A stretch of 64,000 bases of DNA from Falciphora oryzae. Taxonomy: Eukaryota; Ascomycota; Sordariomycetes; Magnaporthales; Magnaporthaceae. The position numbers and the translations under genes were made by a program. The stretch spans positions 449,836-513,835 of the forward strand of contig JNVV01000025.1 in assembly GCA_000733355.1 (NCBI GenBank). Direction: 5' to 3'. Each line of letters opens with the position of its first letter. The first letter of the stretch is position 1. The notes below the pieces were generated by a model. It had not been told where the DNA came from and did not search any database. It worked only from the letters and a program-made list of their open reading frames with translations. Below, piece by piece: positions 44,906 to 54,097 of the stretch.

Positions 44906-46981
44906 ATGGCCGCGCCGCTGGCCGCCAGGCATATCCAAGACTATGGCAACGCATCACGGCTAGAGCCCCACTGGGGCTACGCCGAGCGGGTGATGCCATG
45001 CACCAACGACCCGGGCAGCTGCGAGTACCTTGACCTCGTATACGGCGCCCACGACATCGGCATGATATACATGGGCGCCATGTGGCTCGTCATCATCGGT
45101 ATCCTGGGCGCCTGGGCTGTCGGTCGCCGCGTCTTCCCCTCGGTAGCCGCATCATCCGCGGCCGCGAACAACGGCAACAACGACGCGTCACCTGAGAGCG
45201 AAGCAGAACCGAGAGGTGCCTCGGGCATCGTCAGGGTGCGGAACGCCATCGTGTCCGCCGCCCGCCGCAGCCTGCTGCCCGAGTCGGCCCGCGCCATATT
45301 CGGCCACACGACGCGGCTGCAGGTGACGATCCTGGCGCTGATCGTCGCCTACCTGACCGTCTTCTCCTTCGTCGGCATGGAGTACCGCATCTGGATCACG
45401 CCCGTCAAGAGCATGCCCGGCCTAGCGCAGACGCGCTCGACCCTGGGACCCTGGTCGGACCGCGTCGGCGTGCTCGCGTACGCGCTCACGCCCCTGTCGG
45501 TCCTGCTGGCCAGTCGCGAGTCGCTGCTGTCGGTCCTTACCGGCGTGCCGTACCAGTCCTTCGTGTTCCTGCACCGCTGGCTCGGCTACGTGATATTTGT
45601 GCAGTCGGTCCTGCACACCATCGGCTGGTGCGTCATCGAGATCCGCCTGTACCAGCCGCAGCCCGAGGTCGGCGCCAAGTGGATCGTGCAGACGTACATG
45701 ATCTGGGGGCTCGTGGCCATGACGCTCCTGCTCATCCTGTTCCTGCTGTCGACCAAGTGGGCCATCCGCGCCTTCGGGTACGAGTTCTTCCGCAAGGCCC
45801 ACTACGTGCTGGCCATGGTGTACATCGGCGCCTGCATCGCCCACTGGCAGGCCCTGCAGTGCTTCCTGGTGCCGGCCCTCGTCATCTGGTTCGTCGACCG
45901 CGCGGCGCGCCTGGTGCGGACGTCGCTGCTGCACTACAACTACCTCCCCGACGGGTCCGTTGGTTTCGCCTCGGCCAAGGCCATGGTGCAGCGCTTCGAG
46001 AACGCCGAGGGCGGCGATGTAGTGCGGCTCGACTTTGTGCACCCGCAGCGGCCCTGGGCTGTCGGACAGCACTTCTTCCTGTGCTTCCCCGAGCTGAGCA
46101 TTTGGCAGTCGCACCCCATGACGCCGTTGTCGGCGCCTTCGACCTCTGGGCCCAAACCCGACGGTAGCAGGACAAACCCCGCCGTCGGGTCTGTCCATTC
46201 GTATGTGATCCGAGCCAAGGCGGGCGAGACGCGCAATTTGGCCGAACTGGCCGCGAAGAAGCTGGCTGGCGGCGCCACAGACGAGAAGGGCCAGCCTCTG
46301 GACCCAAAGGTGTCGGTTATCCTGACGGGTGCCTATGGACAGGCGGTGACGGGGGACAGCATTACGCCCGAGACCAACATTCTCTGCGTGGCTGGCGGCA
46401 CGGGCGTCACCTTCGTGCTGCCGGTGCTTCTCGAGCTGGTGCGCAGCCGGCCGGTGCCGGGGCGCAAGGTCGAGCTGCTGTGGGCGATCCGGCACGAGCG
46501 CGACATGGAGTGGGTGCGGCCCGAGCTGGACGAGCTGCTGGCGGCGGCTCAGACGCACGGCGTGCACGTCGACGTGTTCCTGACGCGCGACTCCAAGACG
46601 CGGGCCAAGCTTGCTTCCACCACCGTCGTGCCTGGCTCGAAGGAGGACAAGATCGCAGGCGGAGAATCGGCCGCGGCGGGGTCCTCGTCGTCGGCGTCAG
46701 TGTCATCGCGCGAGGAGGTGGACGAGGTGGGCGAGCTGGCGGTGCACCGGCCGGCCACGGTGGAGGTGCCGGCGGTGCGCAGGCCAGACGTCGCGGCGGC
46801 GGTGGAGCGGTTCGTGGCGGGCACGGCGCGGGGGCCGACGACGGTGTTCGCGAGCGGTCCGCTGGGCATGGTGGGTGAGCTGCGGGCGGCGGTAGCGCAG
46901 GCCAACGACGGCGGCAGGGTCTGGCGCAGCGACGAGCGCTTTGACGTCAGGCTCGTGAGCGACGATCGGGTCGAGTGGTAG
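44906..46981 (+). CDS. Ferric/cupric reductase (FRE-type transmembrane flavocytochrome)
   Basis: Single exon, 691 residues. The N-terminal extracellular part is followed by a first helix (MGAMWLVIIGILGAWAVG), and the ferric-reductase core. Bis-heme His pairs are spaced H-x13-H in two helices: HRWLGYVIFVQSVLH and HYVLAMVYIGACIAH. The cytosolic half has the FAD motif HPMTPLS and NADPH motifs GGTGVT and FASGPLGM. A Ser/Ala-rich insert near residues 580-610 splits the NADPH lobe. It should reduce Fe(III) or Cu(II) outside the cell to feed permeases. Divergence from a Ctr Cu(I) importer suggests that this enzyme supplies Cu(I). Confidence 0.9.
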   Translation: MAAPLAARHIQDYGNASRLEPHWGYAERVMPCTNDPGSCEYLDLVYGAHDIGMIYMGAMWLVIIGILGAWAVGRRVFPSVAASSAAANNGNNDASPESEAEPRGASGIVRVRNAIVSAARRSLLPESARAIFGHTTRLQVTILALIVAYLTVFSFVGMEYRIWITPVKSMPGLAQTRSTLGPWSDRVGVLAYALTPLSVLLASRESLLSVLTGVPYQSFVFLHRWLGYVIFVQSVLHTIGWCVIEIRLYQPQPEVGAKWIVQTYMIWGLVAMTLLLILFLLSTKWAIRAFGYEFFRKAHYVLAMVYIGACIAHWQALQCFLVPALVIWFVDRAARLVRTSLLHYNYLPDGSVGFASAKAMVQRFENAEGGDVVRLDFVHPQRPWAVGQHFFLCFPELSIWQSHPMTPLSAPSTSGPKPDGSRTNPAVGSVHSYVIRAKAGETRNLAELAAKKLAGGATDEKGQPLDPKVSVILTGAYGQAVTGDSITPETNILCVAGGTGVTFVLPVLLELVRSRPVPGRKVELLWAIRHERDMEWVRPELDELLAAAQTHGVHVDVFLTRDSKTRAKLASTTVVPGSKEDKIAGGESAAAGSSSSASVSSREEVDEVGELAVHRPATVEVPAVRRPDVAAAVERFVAGTARGPTTVFASGPLGMVGELRAAVAQANDGGRVWRSDERFDVRLVSDDRVEW

Positions 46982-47882
46982 CTCGGTCTGGTATTGTACA
47001 AAGTGTTGTTTCTTTGCATGCTTAGATACCATCAATGCGCGTGCTATCTTCTGTCGTTTTGATGAGCCATCGGGTCTTTGTGATGCTGCCCGTGTGCATT
47101 CATGATGCGGGGTCACGGTAGGCAGTTGTGGACCCAAAGCATATCCCAGCCAATCAGAACCGGCTTGGACCCAATCCATCGGGACAGCACATACTGCCAA
47201 AAGTGAATTCACTGTGCTTTACTGTGCACCAACACTGCTCTTTATACCGTACAACACACCCCAGCATCCAGCCCAGCTGAAGTCTCGCGTGGTTGCGTTC
47301 CAGAGCCAGCACGCCAGATTTGCGAACAGCCACATCCAAAAATTAGCTCGCCACCTTTTGACGTGTGCCTGCTACATCAACTACTGTGGCGCTAGCGGTT
47401 TTCCCCAGAGCTAATTCGCCCAACAGCCGAGCCTCTCTCCAGCCCCAGGGGCTAGCTGCACGGCTGAGCACTTCTCCGATACCCTGGACAGTCGACGCTT
47501 TGCCGTGGGGCTAAACTTGCCTCTTTCCGATGCCCTGGTCCACATTCTGTGCCATGGTGGCCCATCACTTTCCTGCGCGATATCTCTGGGGGTTGCATGG
47601 TGCATGGCAGCCGACACGCCATCATCCATATTTAGATGACGTGGGGGTGAAGCGGCGTTAGAAGCAGCGTGGTCTGAGCCGCTATGGACTCTCAGCCTCC
47701 CCTTGAACGTCTCAACAACCAGCCATCCAGTCCTGATATTTCTCTTGCGATGACAGCTGGGTGTACAAATACTGGCCGAGACCGTCGACCAGACCATCCG
47801 ATCCTCGTCGAACAAGCGGCAGGCACTCACACACTTTCCTCCACACATCTTGCGCTATCCATCCTGAACAGCCGTCGCCAAA
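46982..47882. other. Intergenic region
   Basis: 900 bp between tandem plus-strand genes. No supported gene. Confidence 0.4.
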
Positions 47883-48977
47883 ATGACCCCGTCCAACCAT
47901 CTGAGTGTCTCTGCCGCCTTATGCAGTCTCCTCCTCAGCCTCGGCGCCGCAAAGGAGATCAAGGTCAAGGCGCCCCAGACCATCCAGTCCGCCATCGACT
48001 CGGCCAGCCCCGGCGACACCATCACCGTGGTCAAGGGCACCTACGCCGAGCAGCTCCTCATCACCAAGAACGGCATCAAGCTCGTCGGCCAGAACGGCGC
48101 CACTCTCGTGCCACCTCCCACTCCTGTCACCAATGGTTGCTCTGGCCTCGCAGGTCCTCTGCCCCCGCCAGCAACCAGCGGCGACACCCAGGCTGGCATC
48201 TGCGTTCTCGGCGATGGCGTCGTCCTCGGCGACTGGCCGGGCTCTGAGCACCGCAAGATCGTGTCGTACGGCGCCCCGGTCGAGGACGTCCAGGTCAAAG
48301 GCTTCACCATCCGTGGCTTCAGCGGGCTCAACGTCGCCATCGTCAACGCCAAGAACGCCGAGGTGCGCGAGAATACCCTTACCGACGGCTGGTCGTACGG
48401 CACGCTCACCGTCGGGTCCGTCGGCACCGTCGTGACGCGCAACACGGTCAACTCCTCGGCGCTCTCCTTCATCGGCATCTGCATGGACGACAGGTCCGAC
48501 GTGCGCGTGTCGACCAACACCATCTCCGAGATGATCATCGGGCTGTGCGTGCAGACGGACGGCGCCGACATCAGGGGCAACACGGTGCGCAATTGCTGCG
48601 TCGGCGCCTTCGTCGACCCGGGCGTCAATGGCGCCAGCCTGACGCACAACCAGATCGGCGCCACGAACCCCTTCTGCACCTTTGGCTTCGTGTCGGGCAT
48701 CCGCATCGCCGGCGCCGTCAACACAAACGCCCAGCACAACACCACCACCGGCCAGACCGACTTTGGTTTCCCGGACGGCCACGGGCCCAGCCAGAGCTAC
48801 GGCGCCGGCATCGCCATCTACGACTTTGACGGTAAATCGGCCAAGGCGACCGGCAATGTCGTCGACTTCAACAATCTGTCCGGGAACGACATCGACATTG
48901 ACACTGCCTTTACAGGCACCAACGAGATCAAGCACAATGCCTGCACGACGCCCAGTGCTCTGTGCAGCGAGCAGTAA
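47883..48977 (+). CDS. Secreted right-handed parallel beta-helix protein
   Basis: Single exon, 364 residues. Signal peptide ends near LGAAKEI. The body is built of repeated coils typical of pectate-lyase-like folds: AIDSASPGDTITVVKGTY at the start, then AEVRENTLTDG, TVVTRNTVN, VRVSTNTIS, ADIRGNTVRN and SLTHNQIG, a NosD/CASH-type pattern. Several Cys near residues 240-270 and the C-terminus could form disulphides. No clear lyase or hydrolase catalytic set is recognised, so it may bind or cut a polysaccharide of unknown kind. GC-rich third positions suggest good expression. Confidence 0.8.
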   Translation: MTPSNHLSVSAALCSLLLSLGAAKEIKVKAPQTIQSAIDSASPGDTITVVKGTYAEQLLITKNGIKLVGQNGATLVPPPTPVTNGCSGLAGPLPPPATSGDTQAGICVLGDGVVLGDWPGSEHRKIVSYGAPVEDVQVKGFTIRGFSGLNVAIVNAKNAEVRENTLTDGWSYGTLTVGSVGTVVTRNTVNSSALSFIGICMDDRSDVRVSTNTISEMIIGLCVQTDGADIRGNTVRNCCVGAFVDPGVNGASLTHNQIGATNPFCTFGFVSGIRIAGAVNTNAQHNTTTGQTDFGFPDGHGPSQSYGAGIAIYDFDGKSAKATGNVVDFNNLSGNDIDIDTAFTGTNEIKHNACTTPSALCSEQ

Positions 48978-49253
48978 GGCCAAGAAGTTACGGCAGCTCC
49001 CTAATAGTTAATTCTCATTCAAATAATGGCTTCTCCCCAAGAAAAGAAACACGTCTTCCTGCGTGTGACTGGCCTCTCCGTGGTGTCCGGATCTCGACGA
49101 TGTAATTCCAAGCTATTCCCAACCACTGCCAAGCCCTCTGCAGTGCGGCCATGCACCTACCGAACCAGCACCATCTTCGATCTCGCCAAGTGCTATCTTC
49201 CCTGCATCGACTATTGGGACGATGGCCTGGAAATTCCCCCGCAGCGACTGTCC

Positions 49254-49757
49254 TCACTGCTCCGTAAAGTGCGAGCCCGGGCAGCGCTGGATCTCAGCAT
49301 CCTTCGTGGATGCGAGCCTCTGAGAGACCTCCTCCCCGGAAACCCAGATCGCATGGCCTCTGCACCAGTATCCTTTGCCGCACCCGCATTTGGGATCGCG
49401 CCAAGTTTCGTATTCCTGAAGCCATTCCGCATGCTCCTGCCCGTCCGCGGTGTCAGACTCCGGCCGCGGCTTCAGCTCAGCCGCCTTGCGGCAACGGCAG
49501 TGGGGATGCAAGCGGGCGTGACGCACTGATGATAGGATGGGAGGGTTGGAGATTAGCCAGGCGTAAGAAAATAAGAGAAGGGATCTTGCATTGCCTGGTG
49601 GGCAGCATAGAGCAGGGCTGGGTTTAAAACTTACAGGTGTGTCTGACGCATCAGACGCCCCTCCATCATCGAGTGTGGGGTTGGCAGGATGCTGCGATTC
49701 CGCCCCAGCCGCAATGCTTCCGTGGTTGCGGTCGTCAGACGAGTTGGGGGATAGCAT
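49254..49757 (-). pseudogene. Broken paralogue of the WW/Cys-motif gene at 51425-52690
   Basis: Exon 49757-49635 ends at a GTAAGT donor; the next exon starts at 49525. Its first codons (CVTPACIPTAVAA) align with CGDVDCLTDAVAA of the intact paralogue, but only 14 nt lie between GCA and AAG where the paralogue has 15, so the frame is lost at about 49480. Past that point the other frame matches the paralogue closely: WLQEYETWRDPKCGCGKGYW and RCPGSHFTEQ, then an early stop, with no WW domain. Either a decayed duplicate or a gene rescued by an acceptor inside the exon (AG before GCGGCTGAG is in phase). Confidence 0.6.
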
Positions 49758-50524
49758 GGTGAAGAGGTTAGTAGGGGAGAGCCTTGAACAAGGCAGGTTT
49801 TGTAAGGTGCAGACTTGAAAGAAGAAAGTAGCAAGGCAAGCAGGTGGAGGCCGGGATGAGCGAGTATGCCGTGATCAAAGGAGGGAATCCGAGATGGTTG
49901 ACAGAGGGAGAGCCGAGAATGTTATATGCTCTTCATACTGACAAGTCAGCTGTACTGCCTGCTGTCAGGCAACCATGCATCGATTCCTCGAGGTACTAAT
50001 AGTACAAGGATTGGGTTGCTAAATTTTCTGACTGTATTTCTTTCCCGTAAAAAGATATTTGTCTCAACAGCTCTGACTGCAACACCTTTTGCGGGATGCA
50101 ATATACAGAGCCAAGAGCGCCTGGAAAGCGCACTTCCCGGCGCCCGACTTCAGGCGGTCCGGATCCATTTGTTCCCGAATGTGTAGCCTTGGGCCATCTC
50201 GCCCCCCGACCATTTCGGACACTGGCTGATACGCCCAACAGCCAAACAAGGTGCTGGATTCGTCATCCTCAGCCCTCGGGCAATCAAAACACACCATCAA
50301 AATGCCCAACATTATGTTGAGGCCGCTGGGGGATTCGATCCGACTTTGCAGACTTCCGCGTGTGGGCGCGTCGTGCTGTAAACCTGACCACTAACACCCG
50401 ATGGATGGGACAAACTGGGGCATGTCCCAGGTTTGTGTATCTTCACGGCTTGGTATAAATGCAAGTTAGCGCCAGGGAAGATCGACTGGCTGCCGGAACC
50501 TGGTGAAAAGGCTATCCTAATTAA
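49758..50524. other. Intergenic region
   Basis: About 770 bp, AT-richer than its surroundings. Contains a degenerate tRNA-like segment at about 50325-50400 that does not fold. No gene. Confidence 0.4.
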
Positions 50525-51184
50525 GGGCCTGTCCTAAACTAACGTGGTTCACAAGCGAGCCGCGCACACAAGCGAGTCGCGCACTTTAAAATCCCATACT
50601 AAACGCAATTTTCGACATCCTTACTAACTCGACCAATTTTGATCCAAATTCGATGCAATTTTGTATATAACGTTTTAACTATATACCTGATTTTATGTAA
50701 TTATCTTCAATTTTATAACCTTAACCCGGGTAAGATATTAAGAAATTCGCTAATTTAACCCCTGTATTTTCAATATCTTACCCGGGTTAGGGTTATAAAA
50801 TTAAAGATAATTACATAAAATTAGGTATATAATTAAAACGTTATGTACAAAATTGCATCGAATTTGGATCAAAATTGGTCGAGTTAGTAAGGATGTCGAA
50901 AATTGCGTTTAGTATGGGATTTTGAAGTGCGCGATTCGCTTGTGTGCGCGGCTCGCTTGTGAACCACGTTAACGGTTTTTTGGTTTTTTAGTTTTTTTGC
51001 TAAAATTTTTCTAAAGATTGAAAGCCTTGCATTAAAAAAGAAGCTTATGAAAAGAATTTATATTATTTAAACCCGCATCTATATAAATTTGTTTTTGATA
51101 TCCCGCTTTTGGTGTTGATCTATTCTAGAAAAAAGTTGAGCAAAAAACTAAAAAACCAAAAAACCGTTAGTCTAGGACAGGCCC
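50525..51184. mobile_element. MITE with about 46-bp terminal inverted repeats and TAA target duplication
   Basis: The left end starts GGGCCTGTCCTAAACTAACG and the right end is the reverse complement of GGGCCTGTCCTAGACTAACG. Both continue into GGTTTTTTGGTTTTTTAG, once the nested insertion is removed from the left repeat. TAA flanks both sides (50522-50524 and 51185-51187), as for PIF/Harbinger-type elements. The element without the insert would be about 230 bp, too small to code, so it is non-autonomous. The superfamily is inferred from duplication length and repeat sequence. Confidence 0.75.
50542..50969. mobile_element. Nested foldback element inserted in the MITE's left repeat
   Basis: 428 bp that is almost entirely one inverted repeat: arms of about 190 bp begin ACGTGGTTCACAAGCGAG and end in its reverse complement, with a loop of about 40 bp near 50735-50777. 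Flanked by TA on both sides (50540-50541, 50970-50971). Removing it and one TA rebuilds the MITE end exactly. The TA duplication fits a Tc1/mariner-type mobiliser. The arms are AT-rich and differ at few positions, so insertion was fairly recent. Confidence 0.8.
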
Positions 51185-51424
51185 TAAGAAGCTGAGACCA
51201 AAATATTCACTTTTGCATGGCACGGATGTGTTTATAAACCAAATAAGTTTTTATTTGCAAGGTTTCCCTCTGCACGCCACAATCTAGCTCGCCCTGACAC
51301 CATAGCCACCCCGAACTTCCCGTATTTAATTACTTCCTGTGGAACTGCGATGGGAAGCCAAGTTAGCGTCAAGCATTGGAGATATATCTCCCTTAAACAT
51401 TGGGCAAAAATACGTCAACTCCTG

Positions 51425-52690
51425 TTAACGACGCACCTTTGAATGTGAAACCATCTCTTTTGGCTTATCCCAGCTCGATTCGCCCGTGACAGAGTTGTAA
51501 TAGTATCGCATCCCATTCTCATCCTGTATCGTTATCCAGTCCGAGCCACTTTCTTTTACCTTTGCTTGGCGATGATGGCGTGATCTTTCCCGGGTGCTTT
51601 GGTGTATAGCGTACTCGTTGCCCTGCCCTGCTTGGAATTCATTTTGGATGTCGTTCGCCCAATCATCCCCGGCTTGTGCCTCGGCTGTATTATCATAGTC
51701 TCTGGTTCCGTGCTGAGGGCGATACGAAGTACCCGAGCCATAAAAGCCCTGAGCTTGTGCGCTTCCCTCGGCGGCACCTGTGGTGGTTGCCGTATTATAT
51801 CCAGCGTTGTTGGCCTCTGTTCGGCTCATCCGCATGACTTCCACGGCAGGATCGATGGCGCTGCCCTCGACATCCCCAAAGCTTCCGTCCCCTTGTTGAG
51901 CACTGGCGCCATATGTTCCTAGCACAGCGTCATAGTCCGTGTCGTCTGGCCCCGCGGGTGCCTTCCCCTTCCCCTTGCTGCTGGATCCCGAAAATTCTGC
52001 GGAATATTGCGCGGGTGTCTCCTCTGTTTCTGTAATCGTAGGGCTGACCACAGGGTCTCCGGAATGCGTGGTGTACTGCTGCGTAAAATGTGACTCTGGG
52101 CAACGCTGAACCTTTGCGTCTTTTGGAGTAGCAAGTCCTTGAGAAACCTCAACTCCGTACACCCAAATGGCGTGGGCCCTGCACCAATACCCCTTCCCGC
52201 ATGCACATTTGGGGTCCTTCCAAGTTTGGTAATGTCGCAGCCACTTTTTGTGTTCGTTTGGATGCGTTGCAGGGTTTGGCTCCGGCCATGGCTTGTACCG
52301 GGCTGTCATTGCCGCTACCGCATCGGTGAGGCAATCAACATCGCCGCACTGGTTGTGTAACTGCGAGGTCAGTGATGCGGAAGGCGATCGACAACGCCTG
52401 TCCAAATGAGGGCCCGCGCTCACCAGTCGGCTAGGATCCTTGACCACGCCTGGCTCACCAGGCTGCTTGTCCGTGGTGTGACTTGTGTTGTCACCCTGTG
52501 ACAAGTTGCCGGTATCAGGGCTAGGATCTATAGGTGGATACGACTCTGCTGGGGCAACACTGCTTCCGTATGCGTAGCTGTCGTGTTGATCCTCGGCTAG
52601 AGCGTTTACGTCACCCGTTTGGTAGAATGTTGAGTGGGAGGGTCTACTGGACCGTTGGCTCTTCTTCTTCCTGGAGCCAGAGGAAGACAT
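51425..52690 (-). CDS. WW-domain protein with an unrecognised Cys/His/Trp motif
   Basis: Exons 52690-52424 and 52360-51425, 400 residues. The 63-nt intron (GTGAGC...CTCGCAG) is in frame. The N-terminal region is basic then low-complexity. Residues about 120-180 hold the motif DPKCACGKGYWCRAHAIW followed by EVSQGLA and QRCPESHFTQQ, with Cys and His spaced like a small metal site. A Ser/Gly/Gln-rich linker follows, then a C-terminal WW domain (DWITIQDENGMRYYYNSVTG ... SWDKP). A damaged copy of the Cys-motif part lies at 49254-49757 in the same orientation. WW domains bind proline-rich peptides; the rest of the function is unknown. Confidence 0.75.
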   Translation of the reverse strand: MSSSGSRKKKSQRSSRPSHSTFYQTGDVNALAEDQHDSYAYGSSVAPAESYPPIDPSPDTGNLSQGDNTSHTTDKQPGEPGVVKDPSRLVSAGPHLDRRCRSPSASLTSQLHNQCGDVDCLTDAVAAMTARYKPWPEPNPATHPNEHKKWLRHYQTWKDPKCACGKGYWCRAHAIWVYGVEVSQGLATPKDAKVQRCPESHFTQQYTTHSGDPVVSPTITETEETPAQYSAEFSGSSSKGKGKAPAGPDDTDYDAVLGTYGASAQQGDGSFGDVEGSAIDPAVEVMRMSRTEANNAGYNTATTTGAAEGSAQAQGFYGSGTSYRPQHGTRDYDNTAEAQAGDDWANDIQNEFQAGQGNEYAIHQSTRERSRHHRQAKVKESGSDWITIQDENGMRYYYNSVTGESSWDKPKEMVSHSKVRR

Positions 52691-54097
52691 CGGGGCTGCG
52701 TCGAGAAAACGAGGCTTGTGTAACGGTGTATGGTTTTGGGAAGTGATCCGGCCAAAAGCAAAAACCACGGATAGACAGCATGGTCCAGGCAATTAAGAAC
52801 ATCAAGATCGCCTTCTTAATTATACTCGTCATGTGGCCTATCGTTTCTTGGTGTGGGTGTGCCAGCTCCCTGATCATAATGGAGGGGGGTTACAGATTGG
52901 GCCTGATCAAAACGAAAGCCGCGGTGGCTCTTGTGAAGCTAGGTACCAATAGAGGCCCAACGGGGCGAGGAGGGATGACGGCAATGTTCCTCGGGGGTTG
53001 CGGTTGCGGGAAGGCTCGGCTGATAATCAGGCGATCCGCATGCTAGGCTCCTCGCTGTTACTTGCTTCTACCTCGACACCCCTCAAATCACATGCCTTGA
53101 ATGCTGACCGTCGGATAAAAGGATGGAGTTGCACATTTATTGTGGGGGAGATCCAACAGGGCGGGAGGGTGTCCCCAACAGGGCGGGAGGGTGTCCAAGG
53201 CTTCCCGGCACCTCGACTTGCACTTGTCAGCCTGCTCAAAAAGGCCTCATGGTGCTGAAGCCAAGATAGGCCAGTTTGATGCATGTTCCGCCAGGGAATA
53301 AAACATGGGGAAGAACCGGGGCAACGAGTTGGAACTATTGAACGGGGCGTCGTGTGGTGGAAATGGCTGTGCGACATGAAGATCAGCCACTTGGGGCGCA
53401 CGTATGATCGCCGGCCGCCCAGCTCCCGGGTGCCCCGCCGTCCGGTCTCTTATCAGCTGTGTTCCACAACCTATAGCGGTGTCTGAGGCGTGGTCAGCAG
53501 ACCTCTGGCTCCGTGCCCGGGTCTGACCCGAAATGCATCAACGTTGATGGTGCCCGGGCCCGGGTGCTTCTTGCGCCATCAAAAGCCCTGATCAAGCTAT
53601 TGGCAAGATAATGCCGAAAGGTTTGGCCAACCGCCCAGACTTCCCAGGATGCAGTTGGTCGCCTGACCAGATGCACCCACGAACCCGGTGAAGACGCGGG
53701 AATTGGACCTCAACGATTCGGGCTTCGGGTGTGATGGATGCATATGCAGAATTGTGGCGGGCGCTCACAGGCCCCCTGCTCGCACCCCCTTGCTTGAGAG
53801 GGTGTGGTGGCCCATATCGGTTGGGCGGGGTCAGTGGTCGCGCCGGTCTCGACCAGAAGGGCATCCAGAATGCCCGTTTTCATTGGAATTGTCGGGGGCC
53901 TCGGCGGCCCGAGGGGAACCAGGGGGATATGAGAAGAGGCCGGGCGGCATCAAGATCTGCCAGGGCTTGGGGGAAAATTCATCCCCATTCAGCCTCTTCA
54001 TTCTTGTCGAGTCCGGAAAAGGTGTCTCCGGACCACGTAAGCCATTGAGATTTTCCACTCAGTTGAAGCCCGACCAGGAATGCACGCTTGTGGCAAA
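52691..54097. other. Divergent promoter region with 22-bp tandem repeat
   Basis: 1.4 kb between the WW gene and the NACHT gene. No supported gene. Holds the perfect 22-bp duplication listed separately. Confidence 0.4.
53153..53196. repeat. Perfect 22-bp tandem duplication
   Basis: Two adjacent identical copies of a unit starting CCAACAGGGCGGG and ending GGGTGTCC. Confidence 0.9.

Noticed and set aside
45422..46567. 381-codon minus-strand frame opposite the metalloreductase
   Set aside because: Antisense shadow caused by GC-rich third positions; His/Arg/Gln-rich, no domain.
50325..50400. tRNA-like segment on the minus strand (TTAGTGGTCAGG A-box-like and GGATCGAATCC B-box-like)
   Set aside because: The acceptor ends (GGGTGTT and AGCGGCCT) do not pair and the T stem has mismatches; at most a degenerate tRNA remnant.
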